A stretch of 64,000 nt of DNA from Actinomycetes bacterium. GTDB lineage: Bacteria > Actinomycetota > Acidimicrobiia > Acidimicrobiales > JAJYXR01. Both the position numbers and the translations under genes were made by a program. The notes below the pieces were generated by a model. It saw only the letters and a list, made by a program, of their open reading frames with translations. It had not been told where the DNA came from and did no database searches. Of this stretch, positions 26,137-35,201 are shown in pieces; position 1 is the first letter of the stretch; each line of letters opens with the position of its first letter. The stretch lies in contig JAJYXR010000006.1 in NCBI GenBank assembly GCA_021801795.1, positions 1-64,000 of the forward strand, given 5' to 3'.

Positions 26137-26258
26137 GCCAGGAGGCTACATGCCCGAGGAGAACGAGGTGGGAACCGGCTGGCTCGAGACGAGGCAGACC
26201 GGCTGGCTCGCCTGACCCCCTACCCGAGCATGGAGCGGAGTGCTGAGAAGCGGGCTGG

Positions 26259-27503
26259 TCAGTCGGAGAAGCTGGAGGGAGGCACCCAGACGAAGTTGCT
26301 GACGACCCAGCTCGACTGGACCAGCTCGTTCATCCGCTCGTCGTAGTTGACGGTGAGGTTCGGGTTCCCGTTGACGGTGAACTGGTTCAGCACGAAGGCC
26401 CCCGTCCACTCGAGCTGGCCGCCATCCAGCGTGATCGAGCATCCCGGTGCGTAGAGGTAGCCATTGAACACCGTGCCGTGGTCGGCCTGGATTCCCGAGC
26501 AGGACCCGGCCACGTAGAGCTGAAGATCCACCGGGTTCCCGACCACCGGCGGAGTCGCAGACTGGTCCTCCCACTGGTTCACGAGCGAGCCTGCCATGGA
26601 GATGTCGGGCTGGGTCCCGCTGGATGGGAAGTCGAAGATCTGCACCTGCCCGCCATTGACGCTCGAGGAGTAGTCCACGTTCACGGTGCTGCCGAAGGTT
26701 ATGTTCCCGGTGCACTCGTAGACGCCGGGCTCCAGCACGAAGGGCGTGGAGCTCCCGGTGGAGAAGTCCCCGCCGTTCGGGCACGGCTGGGGATCCGCCG
26801 GCATGCAAGGCGTAGCCGGAGTGGTGGCGACCGGCGGCGGGCAGCTCGACACTGGCTGGGGTGGATCGTAGGTGGCGGTGTTCGTTAGCCAGGCGGGACA
26901 GTTCGAGGTTCCACCGTCGAAGGTCACCTGGTTGGTGCCGTACTCACCGCTGCCGTTGCATGTGATGGTGCCGTCGCTGCCTACGTCAGCAGGGGCGTTC
27001 ATGGACTGCCCGTACTGGTTCGTCGAGTGAATGGTGATCGCCGTGCCCGCTCCGTTAAAGGTGACCGACGAACCTGCGAAGACGGCGAAGGGGTAGTCGG
27101 TGACCCGGGTGACATCCGCGTCCGCGGCCACGGTGGCGCCGTCCACGGTGGCCTTTATCTGCACTGCATAGGTGGTGTCACTGGTAGCGGTCGCCACATA
27201 GGAGATGTCCGCGCCGTCGATGATCGAGGACTGGGTGCAGCCCGACGTGCTAGATCCAGGCGGCACCACGCAGAAGCTGCTCAGCGAACCTGGCTCCTGG
27301 CTCATCTGGAAGAGGGCATTCGAGAGAGCCGCGTGTGCCTCGCTTCGCGCGGCAGCCAGGTCCTGCACCTGGCGGGCGCTGGACAGCTCGCCGACAGCCC
27401 TGGTGACGAGGGCGAGGCCGGTGAGGCCTATGACCATGGCGAGGATGATCACCACAACGAGCGACCCCTGCTCGTCAGCCCTTCGCCTGGGTGTCATCCG
27501 CAT
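26259..27503 (-). CDS. PilX-like pilus assembly protein
   Basis: A 414-aa exported protein with an N-terminal hydrophobic helix (QGSLVVVIILAMVIGLTGLA, 12-31) followed by an amphipathic heptad-like stretch, as in PilX-type minor pilins. There is no canonical prepilin Gly-Phe-Thr-Leu site. The rest is beta-rich, Ser/Thr/Gly-rich and contains several Cys (pattern CPPPVATTPATPCMPADPQPC) that could form disulfides outside the cell, including a region of adhesin-like VYECTGNITFGSTVNVDYSS. Its ATG overlaps the stop of the pilW-like gene by 10 bases. Third prepilin-like gene of the operon. Confidence 0.68.
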   Translation of the reverse strand: MRMTPRRRADEQGSLVVVIILAMVIGLTGLALVTRAVGELSSARQVQDLAAARSEAHAALSNALFQMSQEPGSLSSFCVVPPGSSTSGCTQSSIIDGADISYVATATSDTTYAVQIKATVDGATVAADADVTRVTDYPFAVFAGSSVTFNGAGTAITIHSTNQYGQSMNAPADVGSDGTITCNGSGEYGTNQVTFDGGTSNCPAWLTNTATYDPPQPVSSCPPPVATTPATPCMPADPQPCPNGGDFSTGSSTPFVLEPGVYECTGNITFGSTVNVDYSSSVNGGQVQIFDFPSSGTQPDISMAGSLVNQWEDQSATPPVVGNPVDLQLYVAGSCSGIQADHGTVFNGYLYAPGCSITLDGGQLEWTGAFVLNQFTVNGNPNLTVNYDERMNELVQSSWVVSNFVWVPPSSFSD

Positions 27504-28276
27504 GGCATGCTTCCCGGTTCGGTGTTCGAGAGCGCTGTCTCGCTGCGCTCCGTGAAGGGGTCGGCACCCCGGCTGGGGTCGACCACCAGGGTCACGCCCA
27601 CCCGCACGCTGCAGCTCGCCGTCTGGTCCGCCGCTGCGCCGTTGACGACCAGGTTCTCCCCGCCCTGGCCGTAGTAGTCGAATACAGGTATTCCCTCAGC
27701 CATGTTCGCCACCTGGGTAACCTCGGGGTAGGAGGACAGCACCGTCGCCGACGATCCGGTACCGGACATGACCTGGCGATAAAGGGTCCCGTATGCCGAG
27801 CCCGGTACCGGCTGGAGAACCCAGCGAACCACCTGCTGGCTGCCAGAAGGACCCAGCGCCATCTCCACCGAGTCCGCATAAGAGGAGCTGCTGGAGAGAT
27901 CGACGAGGGGGTTCGCCTCGGAGATGTCCTGCGAGAGCTGCGCCATCGTCAACCGCACCCCCGCGGTGGCGTTCTGTCCTGCTATGGACTGCGCGGTAGC
28001 CGAGGCGAGATAAGAAAAGGTGAGGGCGAACGAGGTGGTCATGAGCAGGCCTACCGCCATGACCACCAGCAGCTCTATGAGGGTGAAACCACCCTCGCGT
28101 CCAGGGCTCGCGGATGTCTGCTGGTCATGCAGGTCGCCTGGCGACCACCTGGCTGGGCTCCTCGCTGGGACCACACCAGGGAGGCCGCGGCTGGCGTGGA
28201 GGCGACCTCCCTGGGTGGCGCATACCGCCGGGGGGGTATCCGACGGGCTCTTTTGCATGGGGAAGAAGGTTCTCAT
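27494..28276 (-). CDS. PilW/PulJ-like prepilin
   Basis: A type IV pilin-like minor subunit: GREGGFTLIELLVVMAVGLL is a textbook prepilin peptidase site and helix (cleavage before Phe). With ATG 28274-28276 the protein is 260 aa and has a leader of about 70 residues, far longer than the usual 6-30; a downstream GTG or similar may be the real start. The mature part ends with a Cys pair region typical of PilW. It sits eight bases after the stop of the pilV-like gene and overlaps the pilX-like start. Confidence 0.75.
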   Translation of the reverse strand: MRTFFPMQKSPSDTPPAVCATQGGRLHASRGLPGVVPARSPARWSPGDLHDQQTSASPGREGGFTLIELLVVMAVGLLMTTSFALTFSYLASATAQSIAGQNATAGVRLTMAQLSQDISEANPLVDLSSSSSYADSVEMALGPSGSQQVVRWVLQPVPGSAYGTLYRQVMSGTGSSATVLSSYPEVTQVANMAEGIPVFDYYGQGGENLVVNGAAADQTASCSVRVGVTLVVDPSRGADPFTERSETALSNTEPGSMPCG

Positions 28277-28283
28277 GGCTTCA

Positions 28284-29579
28284 TCAGCACTGGTTCTGGG
28301 AGCTCGACTGCTCCGAGGGTGGAAGGTACGCACACACGAGGAAGGTCTGCCCTACAGGAGGCGAGACCGGCGATCCGTCGAACATCACGACGAAGCTGTG
28401 CTCGCCCAGCGCCCAGCCAGTCTCGCCTGCCGAGGGAACCGTCCCTATCCACTGGCCCGAGGATGCCGTCGGCAACACGTAGGGCGCACCGGGGTCCGCG
28501 GTGGTGGTGCCCGATGGCTCGGCCATCACCGAGTAGGGACCCGGGCACGAACCTGTGGTATCGAGCGCGAGGGTCAGGTCCTCGGACATGGTCCCGTCGG
28601 GGTTCAGGTAGGTCTTGCCCGTGTTGCCCGAGGTCTGGCCCATCACGGTGAACGATCCGAGGCTGCACGTAGAGCTGCTCGACGAGTCGGTGGTCGCCTC
28701 TACCTGGTTGGATGCCATGGTCGCGGAGCCACCAGCCTGGTAGGCGACGACCTCGAAGAAGTACGTGCTCCCTGCCGAGAGTCCCTGGACCGTGTAGCTG
28801 GTCACGCTGGAGGACTCGTGTGGGCTCGCCTGGAGCGAGCTCGATGGCATGGCAGGGTCCGTGGACCACTCCACCACGAAGTACCCTGCCGAGGTGCCCG
28901 GCGGCATCGACCAGGTGAGCCCGACCTCGCTCTCACCTGCCGGGGACGCCGGAACCTGAGCCGCGGCGAGCTGCGGTGCGCCGAGCATCCCGCCACCTGA
29001 GCCGGACCCGGTGGCATCCGACCCCGGGCCGCTGTAGGCACCCAGCGCACCGGAGTAGATGATCGTCTGCTCGGTCACCGACTTGGGTGTGCTGGCGCTG
29101 CCCCAGGAGACCGTCGCCATGGCCTCCTTGTATGCCTGAGAGTAAGAAGTAGGCGATCCCGGCAACGCCCCCGAGGCTGCTGCCCAGACGATCTCGGTGC
29201 TCACCTCGAAGGTGATAGTGCCCACCTTCGAGGTGCTCACGGGGACGATCTGGGGAACGTAGCCCGCGGGTGTGGTGCTTCCGAGGGTAACGGTGGTCAT
29301 CGAGCCCACCGATGGCTCGTAGCCGTTCTGGTCGGCATAGAAGCCAACCTTCGAGTAAGGCAGCGACCTCACCAGCGCGAGATCAGAGGTGGCGAGCGCT
29401 ACAGCGTCGGTGCGTTGGCTCGCGTCGGCAGCCGCCGTGAAACCACTGTTGAACACCCCGGCCAGAGGGGTGGTGAGCACCCCGAGGATCATGACCGTAA
29501 CCAGGGCCTCGGCCATGGAGAAGCCAGCCTCGGAGTCCCCGGATGACCTCCTCCTGGCTTTCGCTCTCGCTCCGTCCAT
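28284..29579 (-). CDS. PilV-like prepilin with fibronectin type III domain
   Basis: A 431-aa prepilin with a short leader and site SEAGFSMAEALVTVMILGVL (16-35). After the helix comes a pilin-type region, then a fibronectin type III-like domain (about 205-300: PQLAAAQVPASPAGESEVGL, TSYTVQGLSAGSTYFFEVVA). A C-terminal beta-rich domain with three Cys follows. FN3 on a minor pilin suggests surface display and binding of polymers or other cells (inference). First certain gene of the pilin cluster. Confidence 0.75.
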   Translation of the reverse strand: MDGARAKARRRSSGDSEAGFSMAEALVTVMILGVLTTPLAGVFNSGFTAAADASQRTDAVALATSDLALVRSLPYSKVGFYADQNGYEPSVGSMTTVTLGSTTPAGYVPQIVPVSTSKVGTITFEVSTEIVWAAASGALPGSPTSYSQAYKEAMATVSWGSASTPKSVTEQTIIYSGALGAYSGPGSDATGSGSGGGMLGAPQLAAAQVPASPAGESEVGLTWSMPPGTSAGYFVVEWSTDPAMPSSSLQASPHESSSVTSYTVQGLSAGSTYFFEVVAYQAGGSATMASNQVEATTDSSSSSTCSLGSFTVMGQTSGNTGKTYLNPDGTMSEDLTLALDTTGSCPGPYSVMAEPSGTTTADPGAPYVLPTASSGQWIGTVPSAGETGWALGEHSFVVMFDGSPVSPPVGQTFLVCAYLPPSEQSSSQNQC

Positions 29580-29684
29580 AGCCCTTCGCCCTTTTACCTG
29601 CCTCGTCGATCGCTCCCCGATCGCTCCCTCTGGTTACCAGCTGGTTACCAGCGCGGCACCCCTGGCCGCCCTGGCTTCATGACC

Positions 29685-29885
29685 TCACCGGCTCGGCCAG
29701 GGATCCTTGTAGCCGACGCTCTGCCAGCGGCTCGAACCCGGGTCCTCCCATGCACGCACGGAGGCCGCCGCGCTACGCCCACTCTCCGGACGCGGAGCTT
29801 CCATGATCAGCACTCGCTTGCCCCGCCTCAGTCCCTTGCGGGACCTGCGCCCACCGATGTGATGTATTGCCCTGGCTACTCGCAC
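29685..29885 (-). CDS. Small basic protein upstream of pilins
   Basis: A 66-aa frame starting at GTG 29883-29885 with an excellent GGAGGTG ribosome site seven bases upstream. It is Arg-rich (MRVARAIHHIGGRRSRKGLR) and has no signal or membrane segment. I recognise no family. It lies between the AT-rich promoter and the pilV-like gene in the same direction, so it could be a small regulator or simply a spurious frame; the ribosome site is the main argument. Confidence 0.42.
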   Translation of the reverse strand: MRVARAIHHIGGRRSRKGLRRGKRVLIMEAPRPESGRSAAASVRAWEDPGSSRWQSVGYKDPWPSR

Positions 29886-29954
29886 TCCGGCACCTCCACC
29901 TTGCCTAACCCACTACTGCGGACCCTGCACGAGCCTGATACGCTGTAGTCGTTA

Positions 29955-30014
29955 ACTACTCGCAGCGTTCGGTCTCACTACTCATTGTAGCAGTATCACT
30001 ACTCTAGGTGTCAA
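29955..30014 (-). promoter_or_regulatory. Pilin operon promoter with three phased repeats
   Basis: In a strikingly AT-rich stretch, the minus strand reads TTGACA (30009-30014) and TACAAT (29984-29989) with a 19-base spacer, pointing at the pilin operon. ACTACTC (plus-strand reading) occurs at 29955, 29977 and 29998, spaced 22 and 21 bases, i.e. two helical turns, across and downstream of the -10. This layout suits a repressor or activator binding one face of the DNA. Confidence 0.55.
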
Positions 30015-30227
30015 TACCTAATGAGTATTTTTACCTGTGCCGCTAAAGATGCAGGTGAAGGTAGGTTCTACAGCTAGCCAGTGGCTGGAATCTGACGCAG
30101 AATCCGAATTGCATTGGCCACTTCACCACTATAAGTGATGATACTGGTCTGCCGACCTGGCTGGTCCGGGGAGCGGTGATGCGAAGCTGTGGGGACAGAG
30201 GAGCAGGTGCCGTGAGGCAGGCCGGGT

Positions 30228-33200
30228 TCAGGCGAAGGCGCGCGCCAGGAGGTCCTGTTGCTCCAGATGGTGCATGGCAGCGCTCCCGGTGGCCGGGCTG
30301 GAGGACTCTGCCCTGCTCACATGGGTCAGCTGGTAGCTATCCCTGAGCAGCCTGTGCAGGCGGCCATGGGCAAAGTTCCACGCCCCCATGTTCTCCGGCT
30401 CCTCCTGCACCCACACCACCTCGCGTGCGGCGGGATAGGCACCGAGCGTCTCCACCAGGGACTCCTCGGGCCAGGGATAGATCTGCTCGATCCGCACGAT
30501 CGCCACCTCGCCAGCAGGTATGCCACCCTCCTGACTCCCGGACGCGCCGGCATCACCCGAAGCAGGCGGCTGGTCGCCTGCGATCAGGCTCGCCCGGCGA
30601 TCCATCAGCTCGTATGCCACCTTCCCCGAGCACAGCAGCACCCTGCGGACGCGGCTCGGATCTATGGTCGTGGGGCCATCTGTCGGGCCATCGGTCGGGC
30701 CATCGGTCGGGCCATCGGTCGGGCCATCGGTCGGGCCATCGGTCGGGCCATCGGTCGGGCCATCGGTCGCTGGACCCCTATGGGGATCGTCGAGGACCTC
30801 GTAGAACCTCCCGTTCTCCAGGTCCGCGAAGGCAGACCTGGCCTGGCGTGCCCGCAGCAGGGACTTCGGGGTGAGGACCACCAGGGGGATCCGGTCAGGG
30901 CGGCGTACCTGGGCGCGGAGGAGATGGAAGTACTGGGCAGCGCTGGTCGGCTGCGCCACCCGCATGGAGTTACGCGCACAGAGGGTGAGGAAGCGCTCGA
31001 GCCGTGCCGAGGAGTGCTCGGGACCCTGCCCTTCGTAGCCATGGGGCAGCAGGAGCACCAGCCCAGAACGCTGCCCCCACTTGTCGTAGGCGGCGGCTAT
31101 GAAGTTGTCGATCACCACCTGGGCGCCGTTGGCGAAGTCTCCGAACTGGGCCTCCCAGGCCACCAGGGCGTCTGGGGCCTCCACGGAGTAGCCGTACTCG
31201 AAGCCGAGCGCCGCGTACTCCGAGAGCAGGGAGTCATGTACCGAGAACCTACCCATGCCCTCGCCGGCAGTTGTTGGGACCGGGGAACCGAACACCTCGC
31301 CAGGACCGCCCGCGCCAGACACGACCGGGGAAGGTGCCGAGGCGTAGTCGGGACGCAGGTGGGCGAGCGGGACCCATTCGGCACCACTGTGATGGTCGAC
31401 CAGCACCGCGTGGCGCTGGCTGAAGGTGCCTCTTCGCGTATCCTGACCGGCCAGCCTCACGTCCGTGCCTTCCAGCACCAGGGAGCCGATGGCCATCGCC
31501 TCGCCGAGGGCCCAGTCCACCTCGCCCAGCGCGACCAGCTGAGAGCGCTGGGCGAACTGCCTGGCGAGCTTGGGATGCAATGTGAAGTCCTCGGGAACTG
31601 CGGTGGCTGCGCTGGCCAGGTAGTCCAGGCGCTCCCGTCCCACTCCCGTAGGCGGTGAAGACGGCGCCGGGGGTGTCTCGGTGCGCCGCGGAAGCGTGGC
31701 CGGGGGCAAGACGGCAGTCTGGCGCGTCTCGTCGAGCGCTGCCTGCAGGCGGGCCTGGAAGTCGTCGAGAGCCTTCTCGGCCTCCTCGATGCTTATGTCG
31801 CCGCGCCGCACCAGGGACTCGGTGTAGAGCTTGCGGACTGATCTCCTGGCGTCGATGATCGCGTACATCCGCGGCTGGGTGTAGCTGGGGTCGTCGCCTT
31901 CGTTATGGCCGTGGCGCCTGTAGCAGACCATGTCGATGACGACGTCCTTGTGGAAGGCCTGGCGGAAGGCGAAGGCGAGACGCGCTGCCCGCAGGCATGC
32001 CTCGGGATCGTCGCCGTTCACGTGGAGTATCGGTGCCTGGATCGTCTTGGCGACATCGGTGGGGTAAACCGACGAGCGGGCAGACTCCGGGGCAGTGGTG
32101 AAGCCGAGCTGGTTGTTCACTACCAGGTGAATGGTCCCACCTGTCCTGTAGCCATGCAGCTGCGACATCTCCAGTGTCTCGGCCACCACCCCCTGGCCGG
32201 CGAAGGCCGCGTCACCGTGGACGAGGAGCGACAGCACGGCAAAGGGTTGTCCTGAGCCGTCTCGCTCTTGCTTGGCGCGGGCCATGCCCTCGACCACCGG
32301 GTCGACAGCCTCGAGATGGGAGGGATTCGACGCGAGCGTCACCGGGATCTCCCTACCGGAGCGGCCGACGAACTTCCCCGAGGCTCCCTTGTGGTACTTC
32401 ACATCTCCCGAACCCTGCACTGACTCCGGATCGAGGTCCCCTTCGAACTCGCGGAATATCTCCCCGTAGGACTTGCCGACGATGTTCGCGAGGACGTTCA
32501 GGCGGCCTCTGTGAGACATTCCCATGACTGCCCCGCTCAGCCCCGCGGAGCAGGCCTCGTCGAGGATGGTGTCGAGGATCACGATCGCCGACTCCCCTCC
32601 TTCGAGCCCGAAGCGCTTCTGACCCACGTAGCGGGTGTGCAGGAAGCGCTCGAAGACCTCGGCGGCGTTCAGGCGGTCGAGGACGTGGCGCTGCTCTTCG
32701 ATGGCCAGCACCGGCGGCACCCCCTCGACGTGCTGCTGGATCCACCGCTTCTGGTCGGGGTGCTGGATGTGCATGTACTCGACTCCGAGGGTCCGACAAT
32801 AGGCGTCCCGCAGGATGTCGAGCGCCTCCCCGAGGGTCATCCGCTCCCGACCCGCGAGGCCGTCCACCAGGAACTCCCTGTCGAGGTCCCAGACGGTGAG
32901 CCCGTAGGTGAGCGGGTCGAGCTCCGGGTGCATCGGCGGAGCCTCGGCAGCCAGTGGATCCAGGTCGGCGATCAGATGACCGCGCACCCGGTACATGTTC
33001 ACCAGCGTCTGGACATGGGTCTGCTTCACCAGGCGCTGTTGGCCGTCTCCGAGGTCGTTATGGTCCGGATGCCACCGAGCCGGCTCCGAGGGTACGTCCA
33101 TCGCCTTGAATATCTCGTCATAGAATCCCTCCTCGCCCATCAGGTATTTGGCGACGTCCGCGAGGAACAGCCCTGATTCTGCGCCCTGGATGATCCGGTG

Positions 33201-34160
33201 GTCATAGGTAGAGGTGAGGGTCACCACCTTTCCCACGCCGAGAGCTGCGAGACTGCGGTGGTCTGCTGCCTGGAGCTCTGCCGGGAAACCGACCGATCCG
33301 ACGCCGACTATGAGACCCTGGCCCGGCATCAGCCTCGGTACCGACTGCACCGTTCCGAGCGTCCCGGGGTTCGTAAGGGTAACGGTGGCCCCCGAGAAGT
33401 CGTCGGGGGAGATCTTGCCGGTGTGGACCTTTCGGACCAGGTCCTCGTACGCGACCACGAACTCCCTGAAGCCGAGGGACTCCGCGGAGCGGATTACGGG
33501 GACCATGAGAGACCTCTCGCCGCCGGCACGCTCGAGGTCGACCGCCAGACCCAACCCGATCGAGCGGTGCCTGACCACCCCAGGCGAACCACCTTCGCCG
33601 GGGGGAGGCACGTAGGCGGCGTTCATCGAGGGGTGCGCCTGGAGGGCCTTCACGACGGCGTAGGCGATCAGGTGGGTGAAGCTCACCTTCGCACCGGAGA
33701 TGCGTATCAGGTGGCTGTTCATCACCGAGCGGTTGACCTCCAGAAGCTTCGCCGGCACGCTGCGGACACTCGTCGCTGTCGGGATGGTGAGAGAGGCCTC
33801 CATGTTCGCGGCCAGGCGAGCCGGGGCACCTCTGAGGGGAACCACCTCCTCTTCATCTGCGCCCGCCGCGTCAGGGGCGGCCTGGGTATCAGGGGCAGTC
33901 TGGGCGTCAGGGGCAGTCTGGGCGTCAGGGGCAGTCTGGGCGTCAGGGGCAGTCTGGGTCACGTCTCGGCGCACGCCCTGGCCCCCCGCCTGGAGGCCAG
34001 GGCGGCTCTCGCCCTGGCTGGTGGAGAAGAAGTCCTGCCAGCTCTGGCTGACAGAAGACGGATCCCTCCTGTACTGCTCGGCCATGTCGTCCACGAGCCA
34101 GGCGTTCGGTCCGAAGGCACCCATGAAACCACCGTCGCGCTGGGTAGATCCTGTAGCCAT
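30228..34160 (-). CDS. kgd: Multifunctional 2-oxoglutarate decarboxylase/dehydrogenase E1-E2 (KGD)
   Basis: A TCA-cycle enzyme of actinobacterial type, 1310 aa: a thiamine-diphosphate E1 fused to an E2-like acyltransferase core. The start region FGPNAWLVDDMAEQYRRDPS is the E1 N-terminal helix. A Pro/Ala linker follows, with QTAPDA repeated. The acyltransferase domain (about 110-340) begins at RLAANMEASLTIPTATSVRS and ends with STYDHRIIQGAESG. The E1 core has MGMSHRGRLNVLANIVGKSY, HGDAAFAGQGVVAETLEMSQ and the Gly-Asp-Asp-Pro-Ser motif, then the transketolase-like region and C-terminal domain. A (TDGP)-type repeat of about eight units is inserted before the C-terminal domain. ATG 34158-34160 is taken as start; the frame is open further upstream. 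No lipoyl domain is present, as in mycobacterial KGD. Confidence 0.93.
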   Translation of the reverse strand: MATGSTQRDGGFMGAFGPNAWLVDDMAEQYRRDPSSVSQSWQDFFSTSQGESRPGLQAGGQGVRRDVTQTAPDAQTAPDAQTAPDAQTAPDTQAAPDAAGADEEEVVPLRGAPARLAANMEASLTIPTATSVRSVPAKLLEVNRSVMNSHLIRISGAKVSFTHLIAYAVVKALQAHPSMNAAYVPPPGEGGSPGVVRHRSIGLGLAVDLERAGGERSLMVPVIRSAESLGFREFVVAYEDLVRKVHTGKISPDDFSGATVTLTNPGTLGTVQSVPRLMPGQGLIVGVGSVGFPAELQAADHRSLAALGVGKVVTLTSTYDHRIIQGAESGLFLADVAKYLMGEEGFYDEIFKAMDVPSEPARWHPDHNDLGDGQQRLVKQTHVQTLVNMYRVRGHLIADLDPLAAEAPPMHPELDPLTYGLTVWDLDREFLVDGLAGRERMTLGEALDILRDAYCRTLGVEYMHIQHPDQKRWIQQHVEGVPPVLAIEEQRHVLDRLNAAEVFERFLHTRYVGQKRFGLEGGESAIVILDTILDEACSAGLSGAVMGMSHRGRLNVLANIVGKSYGEIFREFEGDLDPESVQGSGDVKYHKGASGKFVGRSGREIPVTLASNPSHLEAVDPVVEGMARAKQERDGSGQPFAVLSLLVHGDAAFAGQGVVAETLEMSQLHGYRTGGTIHLVVNNQLGFTTAPESARSSVYPTDVAKTIQAPILHVNGDDPEACLRAARLAFAFRQAFHKDVVIDMVCYRRHGHNEGDDPSYTQPRMYAIIDARRSVRKLYTESLVRRGDISIEEAEKALDDFQARLQAALDETRQTAVLPPATLPRRTETPPAPSSPPTGVGRERLDYLASAATAVPEDFTLHPKLARQFAQRSQLVALGEVDWALGEAMAIGSLVLEGTDVRLAGQDTRRGTFSQRHAVLVDHHSGAEWVPLAHLRPDYASAPSPVVSGAGGPGEVFGSPVPTTAGEGMGRFSVHDSLLSEYAALGFEYGYSVEAPDALVAWEAQFGDFANGAQVVIDNFIAAAYDKWGQRSGLVLLLPHGYEGQGPEHSSARLERFLTLCARNSMRVAQPTSAAQYFHLLRAQVRRPDRIPLVVLTPKSLLRARQARSAFADLENGRFYEVLDDPHRGPATDGPTDGPTDGPTDGPTDGPTDGPTDGPTDGPTTIDPSRVRRVLLCSGKVAYELMDRRASLIAGDQPPASGDAGASGSQEGGIPAGEVAIVRIEQIYPWPEESLVETLGAYPAAREVVWVQEEPENMGAWNFAHGRLHRLLRDSYQLTHVSRAESSSPATGSAAMHHLEQQDLLARAFA
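30673..30768. repeat. 12-bp tandem repeat in kgd 3' part
   Basis: Eight perfect or near-perfect copies of GGGCCATCGGTC (first copy GGGCCATCTGTC). In frame on the minus strand, it encodes repeated Thr-Asp-Gly-Pro between the pyrimidine-binding and C-terminal domains of KGD. Confidence 0.97.
33865..33960. repeat. 18-bp tandem repeat in kgd 5' part
   Basis: CTGGGCGTCAGGGGCAGT repeats perfectly at 33901, 33919 and 33937, with variant copies on each side (33883 unit reads CTGGGTATC). It encodes Gln-Thr-Ala-Pro-Asp-Ala units in the linker between the E1 N-terminal helix and the acyltransferase domain. Confidence 0.95.
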
Positions 34161-34309
34161 ACCATGGAGCCTACCGGGCACGCCGCGACCGCAGACTCGG
34201 CCACCAGCCACGGCGGCCATCGCCCTGGCACTCCCCTGGCCCTCGGGCGCTCCAGGGTACGGGGACCTCGGCAGGTGGCGGGATAGCCGAGGCGCGCTAG
34301 CCTCGCTCC

Positions 34310-35158
34310 GTGCCGGGCAACGAGGCCTCAGAAGGGATCGACCTAGAACCATCGGGCGGTCTGTTCGTGATCGAGCACCGGCCTGTAGCCAGACTGGATC
34401 CTGGGGGGACCACCCCGCCGGGAGAAGCCGCCGGTTCACGAGAGTGGCCGCTCGTGGTGCTGGTGCACGGCTCGCTGGACAGGGCTACGAGCTTCAGCCG
34501 GGTAATGCGCCGCCTGGAGGATCTCCACGTGCTCGCCTACGACAGGCGTGGATACCACCGCTCACGCGATGTCAGGCCCGTAGCCACGAGCCTAGGCGAG
34601 CACGTGGCGGATCTCCTCGAGCTGGTGGACGGGCGCCGGTGCGTGGTGATCGGCCATTCCTACGGCGGGGACGTGGCCATCGGGGCCGCCATCGAGTCAC
34701 CCGAGTCGGTTGTGGGCCTGGCTGCCTACGAACCGCCGCTCCCCTGGCTCGAATGGTGGCCGCGCCACGGTGGCAGGTCCGCGCTCGAGGGTATGGATCC
34801 GTCCGACTTCGCCGAGGGCTTCTTCAGACGCATGGTCGGGGACGAGTCATGGGAGCGCATGGCAGAGGGTGACCGGGACGAGAGGCGCGCCGACGGTCCG
34901 GCCTTGCTCGCAGAGCTGGCGGCCATCCGAGACACGAGGCCCCAGTTCGATCCGAACGAGATCCGGGTCCCGGCCGTGTTCGGCCGCGGTAGCCGTTCAG
35001 TTCCACACCACCTGCGCTCCGCGGAGACCCTCGCCGGGGCTGCACCGCGGGGCGAGCTCTTCGAGATATCCGGTGCGGCCCACGGAGCTCACCTCACCCA
35101 TCCCGAGGCATTCGCGGCGATGGTGAGACGCGTCCTCGATCGGGTCGGATCCGGGTGA
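34310..35158 (+). CDS. Alpha/beta hydrolase
   Basis: A 282-aa hydrolase: VVLVHGSLDRATSF (oxyanion region, about 48-61), YDRRGYHRS, nucleophile motif VVIGHSYGGDVAIGAA and the C-terminal His in GAAHGAHLTHPEAF. The acid is less clear (RVPAVFGRGSRS lacks the usual GxxD). GTG start at 34310. It diverges from kgd, 149 bases apart, and converges with the acyl-CoA dehydrogenase gene. Substrate unknown. Confidence 0.8.
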   Translation: MPGNEASEGIDLEPSGGLFVIEHRPVARLDPGGTTPPGEAAGSREWPLVVLVHGSLDRATSFSRVMRRLEDLHVLAYDRRGYHRSRDVRPVATSLGEHVADLLELVDGRRCVVIGHSYGGDVAIGAAIESPESVVGLAAYEPPLPWLEWWPRHGGRSALEGMDPSDFAEGFFRRMVGDESWERMAEGDRDERRADGPALLAELAAIRDTRPQFDPNEIRVPAVFGRGSRSVPHHLRSAETLAGAAPRGELFEISGAAHGAHLTHPEAFAAMVRRVLDRVGSG

Positions 35159-35201
35159 GGGAACCCGAAGGCTGCCGGAACCCGCAGGCTGATGGGGCGC
35201 T

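Larger units (their letters stand above)
29580..30227. other. Intergenic stretch between pilins and kgd
   Basis: About 650 bases. The left half holds the small basic frame at 29685-29885; the middle (about 29940-30150) is AT-rich with the pilin promoter; the right part carries nothing I recognise, and the kgd gene ends at 30228 without a clear terminator. Confidence 0.5.

Noticed and set aside
30258-31658. 466-codon plus-strand open frame
   Set aside because: Antisense to kgd, and its repeats are only the reverse reading of the 12-bp array.
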